Source: Methanomicrobiales archaeon (lineage in GTDB: Archaea > Halobacteriota > Methanomicrobia > Methanomicrobiales > Methanospirillaceae). Taken from it: 13,467 bases of DNA. The notes under the pieces were generated by a model. It was given only the letters and a program-made list of their open reading frames with translations, did not search any database and had not been told where the DNA came from. The position numbers and the translations under genes were made by a program. The stretch spans positions 1 through 13,467 of the forward strand of contig JAAZNH010000188.1 of the NCBI GenBank assembly GCA_012798365.1. The letters are read 5' to 3'. This document shows positions 5,821 to 13,388 of the stretch, piece by piece (position 1 is the stretch's first letter; every line of letters starts with the position of its first letter).

Positions 5821-6996
5821 ATGATCGGCAAGAGTGCGTACCTGAAACAACTCACCCGGGCAACGGTTCCGATGCAGTCCGTGGCGCTGGACAAGGAACT
5901 TGATGGCAGTTCCCCCCCATCGGTTTTCATCGGCAGCTGGAACTATCCGCATGTCTATGCCGGCCCCCTTGTTACACCCCTGCATGGGGATACCGCGATC
6001 ATGGACACCCCGGAGAGCTGGATTGCCCAGAACAAGACGCAGGAGGAGATTATCGGGTACCGTCTCGGGCTGGTGCGGGGCAAGCGGATGATCGATGCAG
6101 CGGACCTGAATACCCGGTTTGTGGAGCAGCTCCAGGAGATCTCCCTCTCCGCGTCTTCTGTTGAAAGTGAAGTGGCATTCAGCAGCACCCCTACCGGTAC
6201 AACCTTTTCAGAAGAGCACACCCCGTTTGGGCCCAGTGCCGAGATCGAACGGTTCGAGACCGAAGGGGGGAGATGGAACCGGCCGCTCGAATATGTTTTT
6301 TACGACACAGATCTTCCGGCTGCCGATGCTGTTATGGACCTGCACAAAAAAGGTGTTACCTTCTCAACGATCCAGAAAGCTTTCTCGGTCGGGACCATGG
6401 GGCGGGGGAGGGGACGGCACCTCGTCCCGACCCGGTGGTCCATCACGGCCTGCGATTCCACCATCGCAGACCGGCTTCTCACCTCCGTGAAAAAAAACCC
6501 GGTCATTGACACATGGCGGGTGCATGAATTCTCAAGCCTGCACAACAATTATGCGGTCATCCTGATGCCGACGGGCTGGCAGTATGAATGGTCAGAAGCC
6601 TTCCTCCGGGTCCTCAATAATGAAGAACTCGTCTTCTCGGATCATGAAGGCCGGAAGAAAAAGACGGAATACTCCCACTTGGGCGGGTGCTATTACTCCT
6701 GCAAGATGGCAGTTCTCGAAGCTCTTGCGCGGGAGGGCCGGCAGGCCGGGGCGATCATCCTGCGCGAGGCACACACCGGATATGTCCCGATGGGTGTCTT
6801 CAATGTCCGGGAGAATGTACGGAGTGCCATGAACCAGCCCGCAACTGAATTTGAAGACATCGGGGCCGCCCTTTCCCATATCGGGAATCGCTTCACCCTG
6901 CCGGTCCAGCGGTTTATTGAGGAAGGCTCCCTGCTCCGGACCATGACGCGCCAGCGCCAGTGCACGTTCAAAGATTTCTTTGGCCCGGAGAATTGA
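5821..6996 (+). CDS. nreA: Nre-family archaeal DNA repair protein with C-terminal PIP box
   Basis: A 391-residue protein of the archaea-specific Nre family (Nre_N and Nre_C). Landmarks are GSSPPSVFIG (about 29-38) with a following NYP and GPLVTP, RGRGRHLVPTRWS (about 195-207), GGCYYS (about 288-293) and the REAHTGYVPMGVFNVRENVR stretch (about 315-334). At the C-terminus Q380-C-T-F383-K-D-F386-F387 is a good PCNA-interacting (PIP) box of form QxxhxxFF. Haloarchaeal NreA is known to act in DNA-damage repair through PCNA. The start is fixed by an in-frame TAA immediately before the ATG. The N-terminal Cys cluster that I recall in many Nre proteins is absent. dinB follows after one base, suggesting a shared damage-tolerance transcript. 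Confidence 0.85.
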   Translation: MIGKSAYLKQLTRATVPMQSVALDKELDGSSPPSVFIGSWNYPHVYAGPLVTPLHGDTAIMDTPESWIAQNKTQEEIIGYRLGLVRGKRMIDAADLNTRFVEQLQEISLSASSVESEVAFSSTPTGTTFSEEHTPFGPSAEIERFETEGGRWNRPLEYVFYDTDLPAADAVMDLHKKGVTFSTIQKAFSVGTMGRGRGRHLVPTRWSITACDSTIADRLLTSVKKNPVIDTWRVHEFSSLHNNYAVILMPTGWQYEWSEAFLRVLNNEELVFSDHEGRKKKTEYSHLGGCYYSCKMAVLEALAREGRQAGAIILREAHTGYVPMGVFNVRENVRSAMNQPATEFEDIGAALSHIGNRFTLPVQRFIEEGSLLRTMTRQRQCTFKDFFGPEN

Positions 6997-6997
6997 G

Positions 6998-8110
6998 ATG
7001 ATGGCCGCCCCGCTCCCGGTTTCGCAGTCACCGTTACAGGAAACCAGGCCACAGGTTATCCTACATGTGGACATGGACAGTTTCTATGCTTCGGTTGAGA
7101 TGCACCGCCGCCCGGAACTCCGGGGCAGGCCGGTGGTGGTTGGTGCCGACCCGAAAGCCGGACGGGGGCGGGGCGTTGTCTGTACCTGCTCCTATGAGGC
7201 GCGGGTATACGGGATCCGCTCCGCGATGCCGGTTTCCCAAGCCTATACGCTCTGCCCGCATGCAACATTCCTCCCCCCGGACTATGAACACTACGGGCTG
7301 GTCTCCCAGGAAATTATGACCTTTCTCAAGTCCTTTGGCTTCCGGATGCTGCAGGTGAGTATTGATGAAGCCTATCTCGATATCAGCCCGTGCGGATCCT
7401 TTGGGTGTGCACGGGAATGTGCAGAAGAGATCCGGAACCAGATGGTCCGGCGTTTCGGGCTTACCTGTTCGGTAGGTGTAGCACCGGGAAAGACCCTTGC
7501 AAAGATAGCATCCGACTTCCATAAGCCGGACGGGCTGACCATTGTTGAGCCGGAACATGCCCGGGAGTTCCTGTCCCCCTTGCCGGTCAGGAAGATCCCG
7601 GGGGTCGGGAAGAAATCTGAAACCCTGCTGTTTGAAATGGGGATCCGCACTATCGGGGATCTCGCCGCAGCTGATATCCAGGTCCTGCTTGCCCGGTTTG
7701 GCAAAGGTGCGGTGCCGCTCCAGGAGATTTCCCGGGGGATGGATACCGGCGGGCTGGAAGAATATGACGGTATAAAATCGCTCTCCCGGGAAACAACGTT
7801 TGAGCAGGATACGGATGATCCAGCCCTCCTGGTGGCAACCCTTGAAACCCTGACAAGGGATGTGTGGGAGAACCTTGGTGCAGAAAATCTCCGGTGCAGG
7901 ACCATCACGATAAAAATCCGGTACCAGGGATTCATCACGCAGACCCGGTCCCATTCCCTCCCGCACTACACCCGTGAGCATGGACCCCTGGAATCCGGAA
8001 TCCGGGCGCTCTTCAGGGAGACCTGGGATGGAAGAAAAGTCCGGCTCATCGGGATCCGGCTCTCCTCATTGGAGAAGCAGAACCGGGGCCAGATGACGCT
8101 TGATACCTGA
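6998..8110 (+). CDS. dinB: Y-family DNA polymerase IV (DinB)
   Basis: Translesion DNA polymerase of 370 residues, close to family length. The first catalytic motif is HVDMDSFYASVE (D25; Y30 is the likely steric gate) and the second is SIDEAYLD (D123, E124). Fingers residues SYEAR and YGIR follow the first motif; a thumb helix-hairpin-helix reads KIPGVGKK, and a little-finger domain completes the protein. The very C-terminus, GQMTLDT, resembles a short clamp-binding QxxL motif but lacks the trailing aromatic pair of a full PIP box. Start choice: GGAG (6987-6990) is 7 bases before ATG 6998; a TTG at 6980 would overlap nreA and is not needed. It lies one base after the nreA stop, so the two are almost certainly one operon. 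Confidence 0.95.
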   Translation: MMAAPLPVSQSPLQETRPQVILHVDMDSFYASVEMHRRPELRGRPVVVGADPKAGRGRGVVCTCSYEARVYGIRSAMPVSQAYTLCPHATFLPPDYEHYGLVSQEIMTFLKSFGFRMLQVSIDEAYLDISPCGSFGCARECAEEIRNQMVRRFGLTCSVGVAPGKTLAKIASDFHKPDGLTIVEPEHAREFLSPLPVRKIPGVGKKSETLLFEMGIRTIGDLAAADIQVLLARFGKGAVPLQEISRGMDTGGLEEYDGIKSLSRETTFEQDTDDPALLVATLETLTRDVWENLGAENLRCRTITIKIRYQGFITQTRSHSLPHYTREHGPLESGIRALFRETWDGRKVRLIGIRLSSLEKQNRGQMTLDT

Positions 8111-8138
8111 TCCGGCACTTGGTCCGGACGGAATGGCG

Positions 8139-8173
8139 CCGGTCTTCTGAAACTTGATAATGAATCAGACCGG
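8139..8173 (+). terminator. Inverted repeat between dinB and the PhzF gene
   Basis: CCGGTCT (8139-8145) and AGACCGG (8167-8173) form a 7-bp stem; an alternative 9-bp stem uses TCTGA/TCAGA with a 3-base bulge. It lies 28 bases after dinB and ends right at the possible phzF TATA (TTTATC, 8177-8182). It may end the dinB transcript or act as an operator. No strong T-run follows. Confidence 0.3.
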
Positions 8174-8176
8174 ATC

Positions 8177-8182
8177 TTTATC
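8177..8182 (+). promoter_or_regulatory. Possible TATA box for the PhzF-family gene
   Basis: TTTATC at 8177-8182 predicts a start of transcription near 8205 and a leader of about 45 bases carrying GGAGG (8234-8238), 11 bases before ATG 8250. Weak but well placed. Confidence 0.3.
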
Positions 8183-8249
8183 CATATGCCCGGGCACGCG
8201 GGTTGTTGTATCCTGTTTTGCACGGCAGGTTCTGGAGGTAGGAAATCGT

Positions 8250-9140
8250 ATGCAGCGGCTCCGTTTTAAAAAAATAGATGCGTTTGTTTCCGGCAAGTCG
8301 GGCGGGAATCCCGCAGCATGTATCTATCTCGACACCCCGGAGGCGATCATCCCGGACCAGATGCAGCAGATTGCCCGTGAACTTGCCGGCTGTGTAAGCG
8401 AAGTCGTGTACCTCAGCAAGGAAGATGAGGTGTACAACCTCCGTTTCTATTCGGCCGAACGCGAAGTTGCATTCTGCGGCCATGGCACTATCGCGGCCAT
8501 GTATGACCTTATCAAAAACGATCACAATCTCCTGCGAAATCCCATCATACGGATACGGATTGGCGGCCGGGAGATCCTTGTACGAAACCAGATCCCGGAA
8601 GCTGATGCAGTTTTCATCGGTGCTCCGCCCCCGGTTACGATCCGGCCGGATGTAGATGCAGATGAGGTTGCTGTTGCGCTCCGGATTCCCCCTGGTGAGA
8701 TTCCGGATCCCAAAGCGATAACCATCATCAATGCCGGACTTGCCACCCTGCTGGTCCCGCTCCGCTCCCTGTCTGCCCTTCTGGGTACCCATCCTGACCA
8801 GCAGAACCTCCGGGAATTCTGCCTCCGCCATGGCATTGAGATCATCCTCATTTACACACCGGAATGTTCAGTACCTGGCGCTTCCTACCATACGCGGGTT
8901 TTTGCCCCGATCTTCGGGTATCTGGAAGACCCGGCAACCGGGTCCGGCAATGCAGCATTCGGGTATTTCCTCCTTGCTGCCGGAAAATGGGAGGGGAAGA
9001 TCCTTACCATTGAACAGGGAAAAAGCCGGGATCATCCCAACAGTATCCGGCTTGTCAGCGATGCGTCCGAGAAACAGCGGACTGTCTTCTTTGGCGGGAA
9101 TGCCGTTGTCAGGATTGAGGGAGAATATCTCCTGCAGTAA
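8250..9140 (+). CDS. PhzF family isomerase/epimerase-like protein
   Basis: A 296-residue member of the PhzF (diaminopimelate-epimerase fold) family. Landmarks are IDAFVSGKSGGNPAA at the N-terminus, a conserved SE with catalytic Glu at E51 (CVSEVVYL), CGHGT at 76-80 and DPATGSGN at 227-234, the last two being the family's substrate-binding loops. PhzF proper isomerises trans-2,3-dihydro-3-hydroxyanthranilate, but no phenazine genes are here, so the substrate is unknown; most relatives are uncharacterised. GGAGG 11 bases upstream and alignment to family N-termini favour ATG 8250 over an upstream ATG at 8154. It is preceded by its own possible promoter and is convergent with the Doc-like gene, with 6 bases between stops. 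Confidence 0.9.
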   Translation: MQRLRFKKIDAFVSGKSGGNPAACIYLDTPEAIIPDQMQQIARELAGCVSEVVYLSKEDEVYNLRFYSAEREVAFCGHGTIAAMYDLIKNDHNLLRNPIIRIRIGGREILVRNQIPEADAVFIGAPPPVTIRPDVDADEVAVALRIPPGEIPDPKAITIINAGLATLLVPLRSLSALLGTHPDQQNLREFCLRHGIEIILIYTPECSVPGASYHTRVFAPIFGYLEDPATGSGNAAFGYFLLAAGKWEGKILTIEQGKSRDHPNSIRLVSDASEKQRTVFFGGNAVVRIEGEYLLQ

Positions 9141-9146
9141 CTCCCT

Positions 9147-9515
9147 TCAGCAGCTCTTTTCTGCATGGGCTGCCATCCATGCTTCGATCTCTTCCGGCTC
9201 GACTGAAAAATCCAGAATTCCCCGGGCAAGGCTTGTCAGGGCTTCGCTGCCTGTTGAGTCGAAAGAATACCCGTTATCAGAAAGTACGTCTTCTGCAAGA
9301 GCTTTTGCTGTCCTGCAGTTTCCCTGTCGGAACGCCGGGTAGGCAATAAGCGCATAAAAACAGAACGCTGCCCGGGGAATGACTTCAGAAAAGAGATTTG
9401 CCTGGAACACCACCTGGTGGAGATTTGCTTCCGTCAGTACCCGCCTGTCTCCCCCGTCGCGCCTGATAATGGTATCATGAAGGGCAATGATCCGGTCAAC
9501 CGAAAGGTCCTGCAT
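9147..9515 (-). CDS. Doc/Fic-like protein with degenerate active-site motif
   Basis: A 122-residue protein resembling Doc (death-on-curing, Fic fold). It has an N-terminal LSVDRIIALHD, a GGDRRVLTEANL segment, RAAFCFYALIAYPAF, and GNCRTAKALAEDVLSDNGY. In Fic/Doc enzymes the core motif is HPFxDGNxR. Here it reads P60-A-F-R-Q-G-N-C-R68, so the catalytic His is Pro and the acidic residue is Gln, while G, N and R are kept. AMP- or phospho-transfer is therefore doubtful. No Phd-type antitoxin gene is adjacent, so this is not an evident toxin-antitoxin pair. Start choice: ATG 9515 matches the family N-terminus and lies downstream of a possible TATA (minus strand GATTTATC, 9580-9587). A TTG at 9572 would add 19 residues and lie above the predicted transcript start. 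Confidence 0.7.
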   Translation of the reverse strand: MQDLSVDRIIALHDTIIRRDGGDRRVLTEANLHQVVFQANLFSEVIPRAAFCFYALIAYPAFRQGNCRTAKALAEDVLSDNGYSFDSTGSEALTSLARGILDFSVEPEEIEAWMAAHAEKSC

Positions 9516-9579
9516 AGCGTTATACCATCTCTGCGGTGTTCGGATGCATATGTTGCGGTTCTGTTCCGGCAATGACCCG

Positions 9580-9587
9580 GATAAATC
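9580..9587 (-). promoter_or_regulatory. Possible TATA box for the Doc-like gene
   Basis: Minus-strand GATTTATC at 9580-9587 is about 70 bases before ATG 9515, predicting a start of transcription near 9557 and a leader of about 40 bases. No clear TATA for the divergent DUF6125-like gene was seen in 9588-9657. Confidence 0.3.
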
Positions 9588-9657
9588 ACTATGTTGATTA
9601 CCCGTGCAGGAATACCCTGTTAGTACCCCAATGGAGACCCGGGGCCGGTGATGAAGC

Positions 9658-10179
9658 GTGAGCGGGATGAACCTCGAACTGTTCGACAGGATGAGCGATG
9701 ATGAAAAGCACCAGTACCTGGAATTCCTGCTCTGGCATTACCGCGTTGTTGATGCATTCTGGTTTATCAACATAACAGAACAGTACGGGCAACCGGTTGC
9801 CGAGAAGATCAACGAGCAGGTCTGGGGCCGTGTGGCAGGTATGGCAGCCCGTGATATTGTCAGGCGTTTTGGGATCACCGAAACGGGTCTCAAAGCCTTT
9901 GTCCTCGCACTGCGTCATTTCCCCTGGGCCATGATCGTGGGCTACACGATCATCGAGCGTGACGATGAAGTGATAATCGAGGTGCCGTCCTGCCCTACCC
10001 AGGAGGCACGGCTCCGCCGCGGGCAGGGTGAGTATGTCTGCCGCGAGATGCACCGGGCGGAATTCACCTCGTTTGCCCGCGAGATCGATCACCGGATCCG
10101 GGTGGAATGCGAATTTGCCCCGCCGGATCCCCATCCCAAAGAGATGTTCTGCCGCTGGCATTTCACCCTGGAGCAATAA
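9658..10179 (+). CDS. DUF6125-like protein
   Basis: A 173-residue soluble protein I associate with the DUF6125 group (related to the L-2-amino-thiazoline-4-carboxylic acid hydrolase-like proteins). Features are an N-terminal LLWHYRVVDAFWF, EKINEQVWGRV, then a C-terminal half with SCPTQEARLRRGQGEYVCR, FAREIDHRI, and CEFAPPDPHP followed by FCRWHF. The conserved Cys residues and the CP-Q-AR segment look like ligand- or metal-binding positions, but no reaction is known. GTG 9658 has GGTGAT 5 bases upstream (9647-9652); the alternative ATG 9667 would drop three residues. The DUF1294 gene follows within 15 bases, so the two probably share a transcript. The family call is from memory. Confidence 0.6.
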   Translation: MSGMNLELFDRMSDDEKHQYLEFLLWHYRVVDAFWFINITEQYGQPVAEKINEQVWGRVAGMAARDIVRRFGITETGLKAFVLALRHFPWAMIVGYTIIERDDEVIIEVPSCPTQEARLRRGQGEYVCREMHRAEFTSFAREIDHRIRVECEFAPPDPHPKEMFCRWHFTLEQ

Positions 10180-10194
10180 AACCCGGTGCGGTTC

Positions 10195-10470
10195 ATGGCT
10201 GACACACTCGTCCTCATCATCTGCATCTTGTACGCGGTTTTGAATATCCTCGCATGTGGTGCGTTTGCATTCGACAAACTCCGGGCAAAATCCGGCGCAT
10301 GGAGAATACCGGAGAGTACACTCCTGTCCCTTGCCGCACTTGGGCCATTTGGTGCTGTTGTTGCCATGAACCTTTTCCGGCACAAGACACGGCACGGGAA
10401 ATTCCTCCTCGTCTATCTCTTCTGCCTCCTGCACGGGGCTGCCATCTTCTGGATCCTGCCCCGGCTTTAA
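10195..10470 (+). CDS. DUF1294 small membrane protein
   Basis: A 91-residue integral membrane protein with three hydrophobic segments (about 4-24, 42-61 and 70-89). The DUF1294 signatures are present: AFDK (about 25-28), WRIPE (36-40) and FRHKT (61-65). The function of this family is unknown. I prefer ATG 10195 with GGTG 6 bases upstream; a GTG at 10186 in frame would add three residues. It follows the DUF6125-like gene by 15 bases and ends at a T7 terminator. Confidence 0.85.
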   Translation: MADTLVLIICILYAVLNILACGAFAFDKLRAKSGAWRIPESTLLSLAALGPFGAVVAMNLFRHKTRHGKFLLVYLFCLLHGAAIFWILPRL

Positions 10471-10472
10471 TG

Positions 10473-10479
10473 TTTTTTT
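10473..10479 (+). terminator. T7 terminator after the DUF1294 gene
   Basis: Seven T residues begin 3 bases after the stop codon, a typical archaeal termination signal that separates the DUF6125/DUF1294 pair from the deaminase gene. Confidence 0.6.
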
Positions 10480-10572
10480 GTAATCCATACTCCAGCCGCG
10501 TGTGCCGTGGGGTGCTGATACCATCCAGCAGGTGCTCACGCATCGATGAAACCCATCAATGAATCCTACCGG

Positions 10573-10579
10573 TTTATTA
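10573..10579 (+). promoter_or_regulatory. TATA box for the deaminase gene, leaderless start
   Basis: TTTATTA at 10573-10579, flanked on both sides by CCGG (10569-10572 and 10580-10583), is about 30 bases before ATG 10606. This predicts transcription starting within a few bases of the ATG. There is no useful Shine-Dalgarno sequence. Confidence 0.5.
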
Positions 10580-10605
10580 CCGGGTTTTTCCATATCTAGG
10601 GTACT

Positions 10606-11091
10606 ATGCGGACCAACCGGCACCAGTATTTCCTCGACCTTGCAACCCGGTGTGCCCACCAGGGGACCTGTCTCCGGCGGAACTTCGGGGCAATTATCGT
10701 GGACGAATTCAATACCATTGTCTCAACCGGATACACCGGCGCTCCCCGGAAACAGATGGACTGTACAGAACTGAACCGCTGCTGGAGAAAAGAACACAAC
10801 ATCCCCTCCGGCTCCAACTACGAGCGGTGCCGGAGTGTCCATGCCGAGATGAACGCGCTGTTGCAGGCCGGCAAACTGGCGCGGGGCTGCACCCTCTATC
10901 TTTCCGGGTTCGATGTTGAGACCAGTGAGATCACCCATATCTGGCCCTGTTTCCTCTGCTCTAAGATGATCGTCAACAGCGGGATTGCCAATGTTATCAT
11001 GCGCACTGGTCCCGAATCGTTCAGGGAGATGGATCCCATGGTCCTCTACCAGATGCGCAGCCGCGAATCCCTCGGCGAAGATACAAAATAA
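10606..11091 (+). CDS. dCMP deaminase family zinc enzyme (ComEB-like)
   Basis: A 161-residue cytidine/deoxycytidylate deaminase-fold protein. The catalytic zinc motif is complete: H79-A-E81 (SVHAEMNAL) plus P114-C115-F-L-C118. Upstream GYTGAPRKQMDC (about 42-53), a following Cys59, IPSG and C75 match the dCMP deaminase layout, where extra Cys/His residues form a second, structural zinc site. The expected reaction is dCMP to dUMP, feeding thymidylate synthesis. Relatives named ComEB have the same domain, so substrate is not certain. It has its own promoter, and the stop lies 14 bases from the convergent histidine kinase gene. Confidence 0.88.
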   Translation: MRTNRHQYFLDLATRCAHQGTCLRRNFGAIIVDEFNTIVSTGYTGAPRKQMDCTELNRCWRKEHNIPSGSNYERCRSVHAEMNALLQAGKLARGCTLYLSGFDVETSEITHIWPCFLCSKMIVNSGIANVIMRTGPESFREMDPMVLYQMRSRESLGEDTK

Positions 11092-11105
11092 AATCCGTTC
11101 TCTTT

Positions 11106-13370
11106 TCAGGTATCGCTTCCCGGTGGTTGCGATATGCGGTACGCGTTCGGAGGAACATGGATCTCGAACCGGACCCCTTTGCCCGGCTCGCCGTTTTCCC
11201 GGATGGAAAGCCCGGTGATTGCGAGGATCTCCCGGGATAAAAAGAGGCCAAAACCGGTATGCTTGCCATATCCCCATTCGAAGATCTGCTCTTTTTCATG
11301 GGGTGCAACGCCAATGCCGTTGTCCTCGTATACCAGGAATAATCCTGAATCCGTCAGGCTGTACGTGATCCGGACTTCAGTAGCACGCTCACTGTGCCGG
11401 AAGGTATTTTCAAGGAGCGTGAAAAAGACCTTCTCAAGAAGGGGATCGGCATACAACTCCAGTTCTCCGGTTTCCACGGAACAGGTGATCCGGTCGCCCG
11501 GGAGATCCGCCCGGACTTTTTGCATGATCCGGGAAATACTCTGCCAGGCCGGGGCTTGGATACCGACGTTTTGGTACAGCCGGGTAAAGACCATGTGCCG
11601 GTTGATGACTTCAGCAGCTTTCTGGGCCGTTGCAAGGTATTTTTTGCCGTCAGGATCAGCGATCCGCTCTCCGGCCAGTTTCATGTACCCGGTCAGGATC
11701 GTCAGCTGGTTGAGAATATCATGGCGGGTTATGGAACTGAGCAGGTTGAGTTTCTTGTTGGCCTGCCGGAAGGCCTCTTCGGTCTTTTGCAGTTCAGCCG
11801 TCCGCTGGATAACGCGTTGTTCGAGTTCGGCATAGAACCGGTGCAGTTTCTCTTCGGTCTGTTTGCGCTCGGTGATATCTGAGAAAATTCCATCAGCGAA
11901 CCATTCCCCGTCCCGTTCGTACACCGAGGTTGACCGGTCGTGCAGCCAGATCCATGTACCGTCCTTGCGCTGGATCCGGTACTCGACATCAAAGGATTTT
12001 TTCGAAAAGAAGGATTCCCATGCTGCTCTTGCCTGGTTACGATCATCCGGGTGAATGCGATCAAAGAGCAGCCCCACCCCCTGTTCGTAAATCTCTTCGG
12101 GGGTGAAACCATATACCTTCTCCACGTTCCTGCTGATAAAGACCGTCCTTGCGGTTTTTGTCGAGGTCCACAGGACATCGGGAACATTCTCGATCAGCTG
12201 CCGGTACCGGGCCTCGCTCTGGCGTTCCCGGGCGATTGTTGCATTGAGCGTTGTCACCATCGTGTTGACGCTGTCTTCAAGGATGGCAAATTCCCTGCCC
12301 CGCGTGGGAGCGATCTTGTGCAGGAGATCGCCTTTTGCTATCCGGTTGACATCGGAAACGATCAGAAAGATGGGAAATGCCAGCGCACGGGAGAGGAGAA
12401 TGGCTGCCACGATCCCAATCAGGACCGCAAGGACAGCAGTGATAAAGTGGGAGACCAGAAGGTCATTGAGCTGGTGTCGGATCCTCGAGGTGTCGTAGGT
12501 AATCCGGACGATCTGGCTTACATCGGAGCCATGGCTGGTGTCGGCCAGATCAACAAAGAGATACTTGGTTTTGGTAAAGCCGGAGGGATCAAGGATCTCC
12601 CGGCCGGCGCGGTCACTGATAACCTGTTCAAGAATCTCCTCGGTTGCACGATCCGGGAGTGGTGTAGTGGGGTTGAACGGTTTTTTTGTGATGTCATAGA
12701 TCATGACATCCTTGACAAAGGGATTGATGTACGCAATCTGGTCGATATTTTCCTGGTATGCCTGGAACGAGTGCTGCTTTTCGTACAGGGGGCCAGAAAG
12801 GCCAATTTCGAAAATATACCGGTGGTCCGGAGTGGGCATGTATGCAAATTTCCGGAGCTGCCCGGTGCTGTCCGTGACGACCCGATCGGAGAAATACCCG
12901 TCAGACTGCCGGATCTCGTCTAAATATTGTGAGAAATAGGGCACGGTGCGGAAATCCATCTCAAGGTCCGGGGAAAAGGTTGAGTACTGAATGACATTGG
13001 ATTCATTGATGATATACAGTTCAACAAACTCGCCCATCCTCTCCTCTTTCAAACGGGTAAGATCCATCTTTGCAGGATTGCGGCCGGCCCGTTCGTATTC
13101 GGCCATGAAATACGAGAACCGATCGATCATCTTCTCGTTCTGGCTGTCATCGAAAAGCCTGAACCCTGCGTCGATGATCCTGATGGACTGGACGATGTCT
13201 TTTTCTGTCTGTTCCTGTAAAAAAGCTGCATTCCTGTCGTAGTTTTCTTTTGCCTGCAGGTAATCAATCACCGTTATCCCCGAGGCGACAAGGAGGATGA
13301 TAAGGACCATCGACACCAGCAGGTAATGGGAAAACGGCCACTGGCGGTCTGGTGACGGGGGTGTGTTCAT
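11106..13370 (-). CDS. Sensor histidine kinase (extracellular sensor, HAMP, PAS, kinase core)
   Basis: From ATG 13370 (AAAGGTA upstream) the protein has 754 residues; a GTG at 13388 would add six. Domains: TM1 (about 15-35), a large extracytoplasmic region (about 40-305) of Cache-like character, TM2 (about 306-327), HAMP (about 327-382), PAS with PAC (about 386-504, ending in SDITERKQ), a coiled coil (about 505-540), H-box SITRHDILNQL with phospho-acceptor H550, and an ATPase domain with N-box ENTFRHS (N655), G1 DNGIGV (about 683-688) and G2 GFGLFLS (about 706-712). It should sense an external signal and autophosphorylate. No response regulator is adjacent, so it is an orphan here, as is common in methanogens. 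Confidence 0.92.
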   Translation of the reverse strand: MNTPPSPDRQWPFSHYLLVSMVLIILLVASGITVIDYLQAKENYDRNAAFLQEQTEKDIVQSIRIIDAGFRLFDDSQNEKMIDRFSYFMAEYERAGRNPAKMDLTRLKEERMGEFVELYIINESNVIQYSTFSPDLEMDFRTVPYFSQYLDEIRQSDGYFSDRVVTDSTGQLRKFAYMPTPDHRYIFEIGLSGPLYEKQHSFQAYQENIDQIAYINPFVKDVMIYDITKKPFNPTTPLPDRATEEILEQVISDRAGREILDPSGFTKTKYLFVDLADTSHGSDVSQIVRITYDTSRIRHQLNDLLVSHFITAVLAVLIGIVAAILLSRALAFPIFLIVSDVNRIAKGDLLHKIAPTRGREFAILEDSVNTMVTTLNATIARERQSEARYRQLIENVPDVLWTSTKTARTVFISRNVEKVYGFTPEEIYEQGVGLLFDRIHPDDRNQARAAWESFFSKKSFDVEYRIQRKDGTWIWLHDRSTSVYERDGEWFADGIFSDITERKQTEEKLHRFYAELEQRVIQRTAELQKTEEAFRQANKKLNLLSSITRHDILNQLTILTGYMKLAGERIADPDGKKYLATAQKAAEVINRHMVFTRLYQNVGIQAPAWQSISRIMQKVRADLPGDRITCSVETGELELYADPLLEKVFFTLLENTFRHSERATEVRITYSLTDSGLFLVYEDNGIGVAPHEKEQIFEWGYGKHTGFGLFLSREILAITGLSIRENGEPGKGVRFEIHVPPNAYRISQPPGSDT

Positions 13371-13388
13371 GCAGGATACCTTTTGCAC

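Noticed and set aside
7061..7981. 306-codon open frame antisense to dinB
   Set aside because: dinB is unambiguous on the + strand; the antisense translation shows no domain and is Pro/Gly/His-rich in the manner of shadow frames.
8250..9140. Phenazine biosynthesis cluster
   Set aside because: Only a PhzF-family protein is present; none of the other phenazine genes are in the window and the family is broad.
9147..9657. Toxin-antitoxin module around the Doc-like gene
   Set aside because: No small antitoxin frame lies upstream on the minus strand, and the toxin active site is degenerate.
9648..9720. C/D box small RNA signals (GTGATGA, TGATGA)
   Set aside because: The first motif is better explained as the Shine-Dalgarno of the DUF6125-like gene, the second lies inside its coding sequence, and no matching D boxes (CTGA) are suitably spaced.
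9598..10659. 353-codon open frame on the minus strand
   Set aside because: It lies antisense to the DUF6125-like and DUF1294 genes and part of the deaminase gene, all of which have recognisable motifs on the + strand. Its translation has no family features and low hydrophobic order, as expected of a shadow frame in G+C-rich DNA.
11940..12923. 327-codon open frame antisense to the histidine kinase
   Set aside because: It mirrors the HAMP/PAS region of a clear kinase gene and has no ribosome site or recognised motif.
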